A model generated the notes under the pieces. It worked only from the letters and a program-made list of their open reading frames with translations. It had not been told where the DNA came from and ran no database searches. Shown here one piece after another: positions 48,151 through 56,128 of a DNA stretch of 64,000 bases. A program made the translations under genes and the position numbers. Numbering within the stretch: the first letter of the stretch is position 1; every line of letters begins with the position of its first letter. The stretch is from Roseburia porci (GTDB lineage Bacteria; Bacillota; Clostridia; Lachnospirales; Lachnospiraceae), in NCBI RefSeq assembly GCF_009695765.1, contig NZ_VUNI01000012.1, positions 1-64,000 of the forward strand. Reading direction: 5' to 3'.

Positions 48151-49317
48151 TTACTGGAAATAAGAATCTACACCGTTTGCAATCCCCTGTACCATGTTCC
48201 ACTGATAATCACTGTTCTCCATATTCGTATCATCAGATGGATTGGTCATATATCCAAGTTCTAATATAGTAACCGGCATATTACACCAGTTAATTCCCGT
48301 CATTGTATCCGAGGTTGTCACACCGCAATTCTTCATTCCCGTTGTATTACAGTAATCATTTAAAATACACTGGCTGAGCCTTATACTGTCAGCAGAAAGA
48401 TCCGCCACATAAGGATTTGATGCAGATGGTGCAAGTGCAAGCGCCCCATTCGCAGAAGAGCTGTCCGCCCCATTTGCATGGATTCGGATACAGATATCTG
48501 CACCTACGGAATTCGCATACTCTGCCCTCTCTTTGTTGCTGATATTCACATCATGACTGGTTCTTGTCATATATACGGTGTAACCACGATTCGTAAGTTC
48601 TGTCTGCAGCTGCTGTGCAATCGTTAACGTCAGCTGATATTCGTATACCCCTGTCGTTGTTCCATGTGTTCCTCCGGTAACTCTTGCCTTCATCGTAGAT
48701 GAACCCGGCCCATTCGGTTCCTGTGCACTGTCTCCCTGTGACTGATGTCCGGCATCGATCACAACCACCTGTCCATGACCATTTCCGCCGCCACTGGAAT
48801 ACACTCTTGTCACATTTCCAGCACCTGCAGCGTTCTGCCCCTGATCCGGTTCTTCCGTTGTTACATAATCCATTGTGACAAAACCGCGGCTGCCATTATA
48901 TTCTACATACGCCCATTCCGGAGAATCTGCAACTCTTTTTACTTCTGTCGATTTTGGAATAATGTCAAGAATCTCTGACTCAGCATTATTCTCTCCTCTT
49001 AAATTCACATTCGTTGTTACCCATACTGTATCATCTGTCGCAGAAAATCCCTGTGGGATTCCATTCGCATCCAGCACAACACCCTCCGCCTGTTCGGTTT
49101 GCTCTGTTTGCTGTGTTTCCTCCGGCGGCTCTGTTACTTCTGTATTCTCTGCTTCCTGAGTGGTATTTTCGATCTGCTCTGTCATCTGTGTTGACGTTTC
49201 CTGATTTTGGTTCTGCTTCTTTGTATTGTCATTGCCACACCCTGCTGCGCACAAAGTAATCATTAACAACAGTACACAAAGAATGGCACTTCCTGTTCTA
49301 ATTCTTCTTTTTTTCAA
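48151..49317 (-). CDS. Lipoprotein N-acetylmuramoyl-L-alanine amidase with SH3 domain
   Basis: A 388-residue exported wall hydrolase. A signal peptide ends in the lipobox CAAGC (Cys27), then a Gln/Glu/Thr-rich linker. An SH3b domain (about 95-155: VWVTTNVNLRGENNAESEILDIIPKS) is followed by an Amidase_3 domain (VVVIDAGHQSQGD with the first zinc His; the Glu ligand probably in the VYEY segment; RIHANGADSS; and the catalytic Glu in VTILELGYMTNPSDD). It cuts the bond between MurNAc and L-Ala. It begins a leftward run ahead of GH31. Confidence 0.93.
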   Translation of the reverse strand: MKKRRIRTGSAILCVLLLMITLCAAGCGNDNTKKQNQNQETSTQMTEQIENTTQEAENTEVTEPPEETQQTEQTEQAEGVVLDANGIPQGFSATDDTVWVTTNVNLRGENNAESEILDIIPKSTEVKRVADSPEWAYVEYNGSRGFVTMDYVTTEEPDQGQNAAGAGNVTRVYSSGGGNGHGQVVVIDAGHQSQGDSAQEPNGPGSSTMKARVTGGTHGTTTGVYEYQLTLTIAQQLQTELTNRGYTVYMTRTSHDVNISNKERAEYANSVGADICIRIHANGADSSSANGALALAPSASNPYVADLSADSIRLSQCILNDYCNTTGMKNCGVTTSDTMTGINWCNMPVTILELGYMTNPSDDTNMENSDYQWNMVQGIANGVDSYFQ

Positions 49318-49520
49318 ACTGTTTCTCCTGCTTCTAATTTAATTGTTCCAGATTGGATGTTTTTCTGTACATATTCTATCAAACCATTACAGATTTTTAA
49401 AGTACAGAATAGTTAATTCGTATTACATTCACAGAATTTATGTATACAAAAAGGACGCAGGATTTTAGTCCCACGCCCTCAAAACAATCCAGCTTATCCG
49501 TCCTATAATTTTAACTGGCA

Positions 49521-49613
49521 CTATTTTTCTTTCCACGTCAAAAGTAATAATGAATTTATTATTACAAGTACAGATCCCGCATTATGCACTAAAGCACCTA
49601 CTACCGGATAAGT
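49521..49613 (-). pseudogene. C-terminal remnant of a heavy-metal P-type ATPase
   Basis: About 30 codons reading TYPVVGALVHNAGSVLVIIN and on to a TAG stop. The VVGALVHNAGSV stretch is the last conserved segment of CadA/ZntA-type metal ATPases (residues just before the C-terminus). Everything upstream is gone: the frame runs into a flavodoxin fragment, so this is a deletion scar. Confidence 0.7.
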
Positions 49614-49614
49614 T

Positions 49615-49788
49615 TCCCCACCAGCAAGAGCCGCACACGAAAATGTTGTTATAACCTGAAATATCATCCAAGTATTTCTTCAATTCCGGTCTTGCATTTT
49701 CCTTTAGTTCCTGACTTGCTTCCTCGGTACATTTGTGATAGTCTTTGGAATACTCATTCACAGCCTCAACCTCAAAAAGATCTCCGCC
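49615..49788 (-). pseudogene. Flavodoxin fragment
   Basis: About 58 codons: GGDLFEVEAVNEYSKDYHKC, then ASQELKENARPELKKYLDDI and GYNNIFVCGSCWWG. This is the middle of a flavodoxin_4-type protein (the xLFxIEPxxxYxxDY start and the NARPELKxYLD segment, then the WWG loop). Start and C-terminal half are missing, and it is joined to the ATPase scrap. Divergent LysR-flavodoxin pairs are common, and a LysR remnant lies beside it. Confidence 0.75.
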
Positions 49789-49969
49789 TGCTGCTCATGT
49801 TCTTTTCCTTTTGATGGCTTTATCATAATTCAATTACACTTCTTAATCGAATCTTTATTCTTATCATATTGATAATTATAACTAGTCATTATATAGTGAA
49901 CTTATTTCTCAGGTTAATAAGGTATGTGCTATGAAACTTATATGCAATATCGGGAATGGAGGAAAATGT

Positions 49970-50230
49970 ATGCTGCTGCGTCAAATAGAGTATTTTTAGG
50001 CAGTAATTGAAAATGGAAATTTTTATATTGCTGCCGAACAGTGTCATGTATCTCAATCTGCTATTTCTTAACAGATTAAGAAATTAGAGGAGGAACTTGG
50101 GGGTAGAATTATTAGAAAAACACAACCGGACTTTTTCCCTGACTTCGGCTGGGGAACATTTCTACAGAAAAAGCCTTGTTATAACCGCAGATATAAAGCA
50201 AATGATAAGAGAAACCAAACGCATGTTTCA
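49970..50230 (+). pseudogene. LysR-family regulator remnant
   Basis: The N-terminal helix-turn-helix can be read as MLLRQIEYF, stop, AVIENGNFYIAAEQCHVSQS, AIS, stop, QIKKLEEELG. After a one-base slip in GGGGG the frame resumes as VELLEKHNRTFSLTSAGEHF. Two in-frame stops, a frameshift and loss of the effector-binding domain show it is dead. It ends near 50230, next to the recombinase remnant, as if cut by that element. Confidence 0.8.
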
Positions 50231-50258
50231 TTATCTAAGGGTTATTTCTGGGACAAGT

Positions 50259-51247
50259 CTATCCGACTGCCTCAGATAGCTCTTTTTCTTTTGCTTCTTG
50301 TTCCGCCTGTTCACGCTCTTTTCTACGTCTCCAATAGGTACCGGGTGTAAGCTCAGGCATTGGGATATCCAGCTTTCTACATACTTGAGATAAATATCAA
50401 TCTGCTGGATTCTGTCGCCGGTAGATTTGTCCGCTTCGTGTACCACGATTTTATCTACAAATTCATGAATCATAGGAGTAGTAAGCTCTGTGAAATCTGT
50501 GTATCGGTGTACAAGTTCAATAAACTTATCTACATTTTCAGCATTCTCCTGATAGTCATTCAAAGCTTTTTCTAAAGTATTTACTGATAATTCCAATTCA
50601 CTTTGTTCTGCTTCGTAATCAGCTAAAAGCATTTCAAACCACTTGTCGCTTAATTTCCCATTCACATATTTTCTTGATGAGGGTATTTAATTCGCTGATA
50701 CGTTTCTGCTCTCTGGCAAGACGCTTTTTCAGTGCCTTAGCTTCGCTCTCCTGTTGAAGTTCTGTAGCACTACGAACCTTTTCGATAAACTCTGCTTTAT
50801 GTTCCATCACATAAGTGCGGGTAGCTTTGATAACTTCCAAAAGCAAATCACGGATAACATCCGTGCGCACATGATGTTGTGTACATCTGTTTTCAAATTT
50901 GCTCTTCGCCTTACTGTAAGTGGAGCAGGTGTAATTATCCTGTGCGTTGGTGTACTTGCCTGTAGGATTACCGTTTTTGTCCTTCTTTTCATAACCGTTC
51001 GTGCGATGATTGAACATCTTGGCACCACAGTCGGCACAATAAACCAGTCCGGTCTGTCGAAATTGGTTCCCGAACAGCCATCATCTGTATAATGACGCAA
51101 ATTGGTAAATCCCTGTTCGGTTGCATATTTCTCCTGCATTTTCTTCTGGTTTATGATACTGTTGCTGTCACCGCTTTGCTCATCATCACGGGATAATCTC
51201 TCGTAGAGTACAGTGATTTTGTTTAGTTCTGGTTGTTTGGTTTTCAT
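50259..51247 (-). pseudogene. Degraded large serine recombinase (TndX/TnpX type)
   Basis: The N-terminus is intact: ITVLYERLSRDDEQSGDSNS (catalytic Ser in the second part), then HYTDDGCSGTNFDRPDW. Here a deletion joins it to the zinc-ribbon part LVYCADCGAKMFNHRTNGYE in another frame. A second frameshift falls near the SELNTLIKKI segment, and a third (lost G) near IYLKYVG. The true C-terminus is PELTPGTYWRRRKEREQ and on to the TAG at 50259. With at least three lesions it is non-functional. Confidence 0.85.
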
Positions 51248-51270
51248 AAGATTCTCCTTTCAAAACAAAC

Positions 51271-51314
51271 AACCAGCTTATCTGTGGTTTTATTCTACCA
51301 CGAATAAGCTGGTT
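51271..51314 (-). terminator. Hairpin ahead of the recombinase remnant
   Basis: AACCAGCTTAT and ATAAGCTGGTT pair, with an inner TGGT/ACCA stem. GTTTGTTTTG follows on the minus strand, 30 bases ahead of the recombinase start. It could be a leader terminator or an element end. Confidence 0.5.
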
Positions 51315-51332
51315 TGTGTAAAAATATCAAAT

Positions 51333-51364
51333 TTCCTGTCTGTTGTCATTTTGACAAACAGGAA
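51333..51364 (-). terminator. Terminator of the SdpI-like gene
   Basis: TTCCTGTTTGTC pairs with GACAACAGACAGGAA with a bulge, followed on the minus strand by ATTTGATATTTTT, immediately after the stop codon. Confidence 0.65.
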
Positions 51365-51365
51365 G

Positions 51366-51743
51366 TTATCGCTTTGTTCCATCCTCATTGAAATTGTTTT
51401 TTAATGACTTTTCCGTCGGGAAAATAGAGCCTATTAAAAATACCAGTTGTATTACAATGATAATAATGCTTAATATTCCTATTGTATCATCACTTGCTCC
51501 ATAAAAAGGAATATGTATAAGCATTGTAGGTCCCAACAGACCAATACCGACTTTCCACCAAAGTTTTCCTGCATGGTCATGTGCAAATCTCCAAGTATCC
51601 ATATTTATCATTGACATCTTAGTTCGGTATCCCACAACTCCATTGATCTTCTTTGGACAATGTTTCCACATCATTCTGCCCGCAATTATCATAATCGCTG
51701 GAATAAGACAATCACATATCAAAATAAACCACCAAAACCACAT
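51366..51743 (-). CDS. SdpI-like membrane protein
   Basis: A 125-residue membrane protein with three to four helices. The loop NGVVGYRTKMSMINMDTWRFAHDHAGKLWW is the conserved SdpI/YhfL signature (GYRTxxSMxNxDTWxxA). SdpI of Bacillus confers immunity to the SdpC toxin, but most homologues have no known partner, and no SdpC-like gene is visible here. Its low GC and position between element remnants suggest acquired DNA. Confidence 0.82.
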   Translation of the reverse strand: MWFWWFILICDCLIPAIMIIAGRMMWKHCPKKINGVVGYRTKMSMINMDTWRFAHDHAGKLWWKVGIGLLGPTMLIHIPFYGASDDTIGILSIIIIVIQLVFLIGSIFPTEKSLKNNFNEDGTKR

Positions 51744-51822
51744 ACTATTTTCTCCTCAAATACCGATTTTTCATTTTCTGCCACTTCCCGCTAAGCTGGA
51801 AGTTGACTAATTCTTCATAGAA

Positions 51823-52266
51823 TTATGTATCAATTCTATTTAATACATGAATATTTTTATTTCTATATACCAAATCATCTCTATCTACAAATCCAATATT
51901 CTCCCAAAAAACATTTCCTATAACATTCTTTTTAAAAGCAACCAAAGCTACTTTATTTATGCCTTCTTTATCTAAAGCAGATATAGCACAATCAACAAGT
52001 CCTTTTGCTATTCCTTGATTTCTATAAGCTGGTAAAACAGCAGTATGATGTATATATCCTCGTCTTCCGTCATGACCAGCCATAATCACTCCAATTATCG
52101 TACCATCACATTCTGCTACAAAACTTGATGTAGGGTTACGTCTTAAATACTTTTCAATACCCTCTCTGCTATCATCTGTTGAATTTAATCCCATTCCTGG
52201 AGTATTAACCCATAAATTATATACTTCATCATAATCTGCTATTGACATTATTCTAATATCTATCAT
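51823..52266 (-). CDS. GNAT family N-acetyltransferase
   Basis: A 147-residue cytoplasmic acetyltransferase. The fold is complete: IRIMSIADYDEVYNLW at the start, GVIMAGHDGRRGYIHHTAVL, then the acetyl-CoA loop PAYRNQGIAKGLVD and a C-terminal KKNVIGNVFWENIGF. The substrate is unknown; similarity to RimI-type enzymes is general. The ATG at 52266 follows GGAGGTAACTACG; an upstream GTG overlaps this site. It lies next to the SdpI-like gene on the same strand, with low GC, probably cargo. Confidence 0.88.
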   Translation of the reverse strand: MIDIRIMSIADYDEVYNLWVNTPGMGLNSTDDSREGIEKYLRRNPTSSFVAECDGTIIGVIMAGHDGRRGYIHHTAVLPAYRNQGIAKGLVDCAISALDKEGINKVALVAFKKNVIGNVFWENIGFVDRDDLVYRNKNIHVLNRIDT

Positions 52267-52326
52267 CGTAGTTACCTCCACAAATACCGATTGATCAAAT
52301 TCATAAAAGATTAACAGGCACTCGCC

Positions 52327-52424
52327 CTATCTCTCCATAACTCTCCATAAGTGTTACCCGTATTACCTTTTTGGGATTTCTACTTTCCCTAACTCGGCCT
52401 ATCACTCCATAGCACTCCGTAAGT
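52327..52424. repeat. Two clusters of tandem decamers
   Basis: CTCTCCATAA appears twice in tandem at about 52331-52350. CACTCCATAG followed by CACTCCGTAA occurs in tandem at about 52403-52422. The two 26-base clusters start 72 bases apart and share CTATC ahead of the first decamer and AAGT behind the second. They lie about 1 kb beyond the end of the integrase gene and could be integrase-binding sites or part of an attachment end. Confidence 0.6.
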
Positions 52425-52447
52425 TTAGTATTACGATAGTATAAAGA

Positions 52448-52481
52448 AAAGCCTTAACCATTCATTCGTGGTCAAGGCTTT
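52448..52481 (-). terminator. Terminator of the small membrane-anchored protein gene
   Basis: AAAGCCTTGACCA pairs with TGGTTAAGGCTTT (one mismatch), followed by TCTTTATAC on the minus strand, close to the stop at 52487. Confidence 0.7.
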
Positions 52482-52486
52482 CGTTT

Positions 52487-53011
52487 TTACTGTATTTCTT
52501 CTATTTCGCCAGTATCTTTGTTTACATGGTATTCTTTAAGAAGCATACCGCTGAAAAGCAATTTTGCGTCATGTTCTTCTTTGTCAACATATTCATACAC
52601 AGACACATCAAGCAGATTTCCCATGACAGAGATTTTAGTTGTTGTCTTGTAATTGAAGTTGACTATTGCATGGATTTCATCATCGCTCTTGAAATACTCT
52701 TTGTAGTAGTCCAAAGCATAGTCCTGCATTTCAATGTTTTCTGCGATTGAGGCAATTCTCCAATTACCTGTCACATCATTAGGAACATTGGTAACCACAA
52801 AGGAAATATCATCTTGTGCTGTGCTTTCGTTTTGCTTTTCCTCTGTCTGCTGTTCTGCTGAACTGATAGTGTCCTTTGCTCCGTCCTCAACGCTGTCTTT
52901 TGTTACAGTATTTCCGAAGATAGCGGCCAGAATAACGACAACGATTACCCAAAACCACCACTTCTTGAAAATCGGCTTTTTGACTCCGTTTTTGGTTGCT
53001 TTATCTTTCAT
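52487..53011 (-). CDS. Membrane-anchored element protein, function unknown
   Basis: A 174-residue protein: a Lys-rich start (MKDKATKNGVKKPIFKK), one membrane helix (about 18-36), a Glu/Gln/Ser-rich linker and an outer domain of about 100 residues (DISFVVTNVPNDVTGNWRIA, then DEIHAIVNFNYKTTTKISVM). Similar anchored cargo proteins occur in mobile elements, but I do not recognise a family. The ATG at 53011 follows GGAGGTATGGCATT. Its promoter shares a signature with two other promoters of the element. Confidence 0.75.
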   Translation of the reverse strand: MKDKATKNGVKKPIFKKWWFWVIVVVILAAIFGNTVTKDSVEDGAKDTISSAEQQTEEKQNESTAQDDISFVVTNVPNDVTGNWRIASIAENIEMQDYALDYYKEYFKSDDEIHAIVNFNYKTTTKISVMGNLLDVSVYEYVDKEEHDAKLLFSGMLLKEYHVNKDTGEIEEIQ

Positions 53012-53045
53012 AATGCCATACCTCCAAGTTTTGGTTGATATTAGC

Positions 53046-53074
53046 ATTATAGCAGAGTGTAACACAAAAGTACA
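53046..53074 (-). promoter_or_regulatory. Element-type promoter 1 (TGTACTTT -35, extended -10)
   Basis: On the minus strand: -35 TGTACT, 17-bp spacer beginning TT, -10 TATAAT with TGC extension, about 35 bases ahead of the 174-residue gene. The same layout recurs at 55,588-55,616 and 59,821-59,849. Confidence 0.65.
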
Positions 53075-53160
53075 GTATAATTTTAACTCACTATTGTGTC
53101 ATAGTTTTATGTGCCTTGTCAATACTATAATGTAATTAAAATCAATGGAGGAATTGCATT

Positions 53161-53340
53161 ATGGAGAAATTTATCGTAACACCTAAAGAAGATAAATCTG
53201 TCACCATGACAATACGCATAGATAGAGCCTTGCAAGAGGAATATAACGATTTAGCAGTTAAGACGAATCATTCTCGTAATGAACTAATCAGCATGGCTTT
53301 GCAATATGCCCTTGACCACATGGAATTGAAAGATGAATGA
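53161..53340 (+). CDS. Ribbon-helix-helix DNA-binding protein
   Basis: A 59-residue protein: MEKFIVTPKEDKSVTMTIRI, then DRALQEEYNDLAVKTNHSRN and ELISMALQYALDHMELKDE. The strand TMTIRID followed by two helices and the SRNELISMAL turn is the Arc/CopG RHH pattern. GGAGG precedes the ATG by nine bases. It is the only plus-strand gene of the element and faces the membrane-anchored protein gene, so it may control the element's promoters or be an antitoxin; no toxin partner is seen. Confidence 0.8.
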   Translation: MEKFIVTPKEDKSVTMTIRIDRALQEEYNDLAVKTNHSRNELISMALQYALDHMELKDE

Positions 53341-53349
53341 TGACTAAAT

Positions 53350-53380
53350 GAGAGCCTTTGGATTTTGTCCTCTGGCTCTC
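53350..53380. terminator. Hairpin between the RHH gene and the integrase gene
   Basis: GAGAGCC and GGCTCTC pair, with a further GGA/TCC pairing inside. AATTATTT follows on the plus strand. It lies 9 bases after the RHH stop and 6 bases past the integrase stop, so it can serve both. Confidence 0.6.
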
Positions 53381-53386
53381 AATTAT

Positions 53387-54700
53387 TTATGCGTTCAATC
53401 GTAAGAACTCATTTACCTTTGTTGCTACTTCCTCTTGCTGTTCCTCAAAGCTATGAGCATAGATGTTCATTGTAGTGGAACAGGTTGAATGTCCTAATGT
53501 CTTTGATATTTCAATGATGTTGACTTCCAGATAATTGAGCAGGGTAGCACATGAATGTCTCAACCCATGAAGCGGAATAATCGGTAATTCCTCTAATCCC
53601 TCGGCCTTTGCTTTATCTGGATTATTCTGCACCCATTCATTATAGCGGTGTAAATGCTTTGTGAAATACTGATAAGGTGTTGTATGCCCCATAAGTTTTC
53701 CGTCTGCTTGAATGAATAGATTACCGCCATTGCTCAAATCGCCTTGCCATGCAGTACCATGACTAAATCGTGTCTGTATGTACTCAAAGTGATACTGCTT
53801 CAAAAGTGGGATTACATCATCTGGAATAGATACCTTTCTGACAGATTTCTTTGTCTTAGGTTCTTTATAATCAAATCCGTTTTCCGTCATACCCACCGAT
53901 TTTGAAATAGAGATTTTCTTTTCCTTAAAGTCAATGTCATTCCAGTGCAAAGCAAGTGTTTCGCCTTTTCTGAATCCACAGAACAATGAGAGGGTAAAGA
54001 ACACTTTGTATTGTGTAGGCACAGTATAGGATTCTGTGTACTCATTCACATAGTATGGTTTACCTGTATCATCAATACGCTGATGGCCTTTGTAGGTTAC
54101 CTCGTATGACATATCCAGAGATTTCATAAACATCAATGCTTGCTTTGGAGTAAAGAACTTTAAGCCCTCGTCCTCGTCTTTTCTCTTTGGTTTTTGTGCG
54201 TCTTGGCAAGGATTGTTCTCAATCATGCTGTAACGCTTGGCTGTCTTAAAAATCAGATTCAACACATTAGCAAATCTCTTTATTGTACCTGCGGAATAAT
54301 CGTCAACCAGAGTTCTATAAAAGGCTTCAATGTGTGGTGTTTTGATATGAGCAATCTTGTTTCCCTTAAAGTAGGGAATAATTCTGCTTTCCAAAACCTG
54401 TTTATATCCTGCATAGGTACCATAAGCAATGTTATCTTTAACACTCTCAAGCCATTTGTATGCAAAATCTTCAAATGACATTTTTTCTGCGTTGTAGTCG
54501 TAGCCATATTTCAGTTTATCTTCCATATCCATGGCATACTTCTTCGCTTCTCGTTCTTGTTGTTTGGGTGTTGCTGACTGATTGACTGAATATGTAAGAT
54601 TCTTAACCAGTTTGTTTCCCTTTTTATCGTATCCTTGACAGATAACTATGCGATAAACAACTCTACCGCTTTTGTACTCAACTCTTTTAACAGATGCCAT
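53387..54700 (-). CDS. Tyrosine-type site-specific integrase
   Basis: A 437-residue recombinase for integration and excision. An N-terminal arm-binding AP2-like domain (about 1-60) and a SAM-like core-binding domain (about 65-170) precede the catalytic domain. This has CGFRKGETLAL (first Arg), HGLRHSCATLL (His-x-x-Arg), LGHSTCSTTMNIYAH (His and nucleophile Tyr). It is closest to Tn916-type and phage integrases of Firmicutes. The ATG at 54700 follows AAAGGG inside the resolvase stop region; a GTG at 54709 is possible. It is the last gene of the recombinase operon. Confidence 0.94.
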   Translation of the reverse strand: MASVKRVEYKSGRVVYRIVICQGYDKKGNKLVKNLTYSVNQSATPKQQEREAKKYAMDMEDKLKYGYDYNAEKMSFEDFAYKWLESVKDNIAYGTYAGYKQVLESRIIPYFKGNKIAHIKTPHIEAFYRTLVDDYSAGTIKRFANVLNLIFKTAKRYSMIENNPCQDAQKPKRKDEDEGLKFFTPKQALMFMKSLDMSYEVTYKGHQRIDDTGKPYYVNEYTESYTVPTQYKVFFTLSLFCGFRKGETLALHWNDIDFKEKKISISKSVGMTENGFDYKEPKTKKSVRKVSIPDDVIPLLKQYHFEYIQTRFSHGTAWQGDLSNGGNLFIQADGKLMGHTTPYQYFTKHLHRYNEWVQNNPDKAKAEGLEELPIIPLHGLRHSCATLLNYLEVNIIEISKTLGHSTCSTTMNIYAHSFEEQQEEVATKVNEFLRLNA

Positions 54701-54702
54701 TC

Positions 54703-55344
54703 TTAACACCCTTTCTCAATTTGATTTTTGTAACGATAGAAGGTAGGCTTCGTCATACCTAATTCTTTCATCAGTTCAAATGGTTTCTTTTCCCCTTGCT
54801 GTACTAAGCGATAGTGGGTAGCAAATTCTTCAAGGTCCATAACTCTTGGTCTGCCATAATCGTCCCATTCTCCACGAGCCTTTTTCTGTTCAATGCCTTC
54901 TCGCTGTCTTTTCTCTTTTTTCTCAATTTCAGCCTGTGCCATACTTGCATACAACTCAATCATCATATTATTGATAGTCTCTAACATCATACGAGCCATT
55001 GAGTTTTCCATAGCTGACAGGTCAATCAATGTTGTGGGCAATTCTAACACCATAACACGAATACCATTGTCCTTAAAGAATCGTAATTCCTTTAGTGTGG
55101 CTTCCTTGTTTCGTCCTAATCGGTCAAGCTCTGTGACGATCAGCACATCACCACTTTCAAGGATTTCATCTTTCAGCATTGTGTAGCGTGGTCGGTTGAA
55201 GTTCTTTCCTGTCTGTTGGTCTGTGTAGACCTTGCCCTTATACAGAGAAATTGCATTATCAGCACAATACTTGGTGAGTTCTGCAATTCCTCTGTCTAAG
55301 TGCTGGTCCTTTGTGCTTGTCCTGTGATAAGCTACATATTTCAT
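54703..55344 (-). CDS. Small serine recombinase (resolvase/invertase type)
   Basis: A 213-residue recombinase. The N-terminal catalytic domain has YHRTSTKDQ with the nucleophile Ser10, TDQQTGKNFNRPRYTMLKDE and VTELDRLGRNKEATL with the Arg cluster. The long E-helix (NSMARMMLETINNMMIELY, then KKEKRQREGIEQKKARGEW) leads to a Hin-like helix-turn-helix (LMKELGMTKPTFYRYKNQIE). It starts inside the end of the 66-residue gene and overlaps the integrase ribosome site, so all three are one unit. A tandem of small serine and tyrosine recombinases is unusual. Confidence 0.93.
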   Translation of the reverse strand: MKYVAYHRTSTKDQHLDRGIAELTKYCADNAISLYKGKVYTDQQTGKNFNRPRYTMLKDEILESGDVLIVTELDRLGRNKEATLKELRFFKDNGIRVMVLELPTTLIDLSAMENSMARMMLETINNMMIELYASMAQAEIEKKEKRQREGIEQKKARGEWDDYGRPRVMDLEEFATHYRLVQQGEKKPFELMKELGMTKPTFYRYKNQIEKGC

Positions 55345-55541
55345 TCAGACACCCCCTTATCGTATAAATCACAGTTTCCACCATCAATAACGGTAGAGGG
55401 CTTTTCTTCGTACATCTCACATTTAGAAACATTGCATGGCATATTCGTATCGTCATATTTGTATAGGCAATCCGTACACACCAAATCAGCGTTTCTGATA
55501 AGCTCAAACTTTAGCTTGTCATTCTTAAACTTATCGTTCAT
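55341..55541 (-). CDS. Small Cys-rich protein ahead of the recombinases
   Basis: A 66-residue protein with six cysteines (NADLVCTDCLYKYDDTNMPC, then NVSKCEMY and NCDLYDKG), a pattern that could bind zinc or an iron-sulfur cluster. GAGGTG precedes the ATG. The stop overlaps the start of the serine recombinase (ATGA), making it part of that operon. I do not recognise a family. A directionality or DNA-binding role is possible but unproven. Confidence 0.65.
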   Translation of the reverse strand: MNDKFKNDKLKFELIRNADLVCTDCLYKYDDTNMPCNVSKCEMYEEKPSTVIDGGNCDLYDKGVSE

Positions 55542-55562
55542 CTGAACACCTCATTTCTTTAT

Positions 55563-55576
55563 CGAACATCTGTTCG
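55563..55576. promoter_or_regulatory. LexA (SOS) operator at the recombinase promoter
   Basis: CGAACAGATGTTCG on the minus strand (CGAACATCTGTTCG on the plus strand) has perfect CGAAC/GTTCG half-sites with four central bases and fits the Gram-positive SOS box CGAAC-N4-GTTCG. It lies about 12-25 bases downstream of the -10 of the recombinase operon and 22 bases ahead of the first start codon. Confidence 0.75.
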
Positions 55577-55587
55577 TTTCTGATTTA

Positions 55588-55616
55588 ATCATATCAGGCA
55601 AGTCTCAAAAAGTACA
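55588..55616 (-). promoter_or_regulatory. Element-type promoter 2, recombinase operon
   Basis: On the minus strand: -35 TGTACT, 17-bp spacer beginning TT, -10 TATGAT with TGA extension. The predicted start is just ahead of the LexA box, which would therefore repress the 66-residue, serine recombinase and integrase genes until DNA damage. Confidence 0.65.
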
Positions 55617-55717
55617 CACTTTTTATGAGAATAATCAAAAGTTTTTACGCATACTTTCTGATACTTATTTAAGGTTTCATTTGCATGGTTTCAAAAAGTA
55701 TAAATTCTGATACCACA

Positions 55718-56128
55718 TCAACAAGCGGCCATTTTTCTCTTTTCTTGCCAGTACCTTTTAACGCTTTCGCTCCGTCTAATGGAAGCACTTCCATAATGAA
55801 TATTCTGTTTTGGTGTGACAACTTCAAGATTCTCAATACAGTTATTTGTTTTGTCCTCGTCCTTATGATTGATTTGCATACCCTTTGGAATAGGACCAAC
55901 ATGAGCCATATACACCAAGCGATGAACCAAAGTCTGTTTATACTCATTTTCATCATTGTATAAGGGAACTCTTACATAACCAGAACTATTCTTATTTGGC
56001 TTTAAGATTTTGTCATTGTCGATACTGTAAACCTGCCCGTCAGTAGAAATAAGATACCTTGAAAATCCCTCTGCCTGTTCCCATTCAACAGGGGTATTGC
56101 TTTTATGCTGTGTTGCTCTCTTTGTCAT
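55718..56128 (-). CDS. NUMOD4/HNH endonuclease
   Basis: A 136-residue protein of the free-standing HNH type. VEWEQAEGFSRYLISTDGQV and the GYVRVPLYN segment form a NUMOD4-like DNA-binding part. VHRLVYMAHVGPIPKGMQIN leads to HKDEDKTNNCIENLEVVTPKQN, with His, Asn and the terminal N/H metal ligands of the HNH fold. Such enzymes occur in phages and homing elements. GGAGGTTGAGAGCA precedes the ATG at 56128. It overlaps the end of the excisionase-like gene by 26 bases. Confidence 0.88.
   Translation of the reverse strand: MTKRATQHKSNTPVEWEQAEGFSRYLISTDGQVYSIDNDKILKPNKNSSGYVRVPLYNDENEYKQTLVHRLVYMAHVGPIPKGMQINHKDEDKTNNCIENLEVVTPKQNIHYGSASIRRSESVKRYWQEKRKMAAC

Noticed and set aside
51366-51743. SdpI-like gene as immunity part of a toxin-immunity system
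   Set aside because: No SdpC-like toxin or SdpAB-like maturation gene is present nearby; the family is widespread without toxins.
52327-52424. Decamer clusters considered as a CRISPR remnant
   Set aside because: Units are only 10 bases, in tandem pairs, with no spacer-repeat alternation.
53161-53340. RHH protein as the antitoxin of a toxin-antitoxin pair
   Set aside because: No small toxin gene overlaps or follows on the same strand; the next gene downstream is the convergent integrase.
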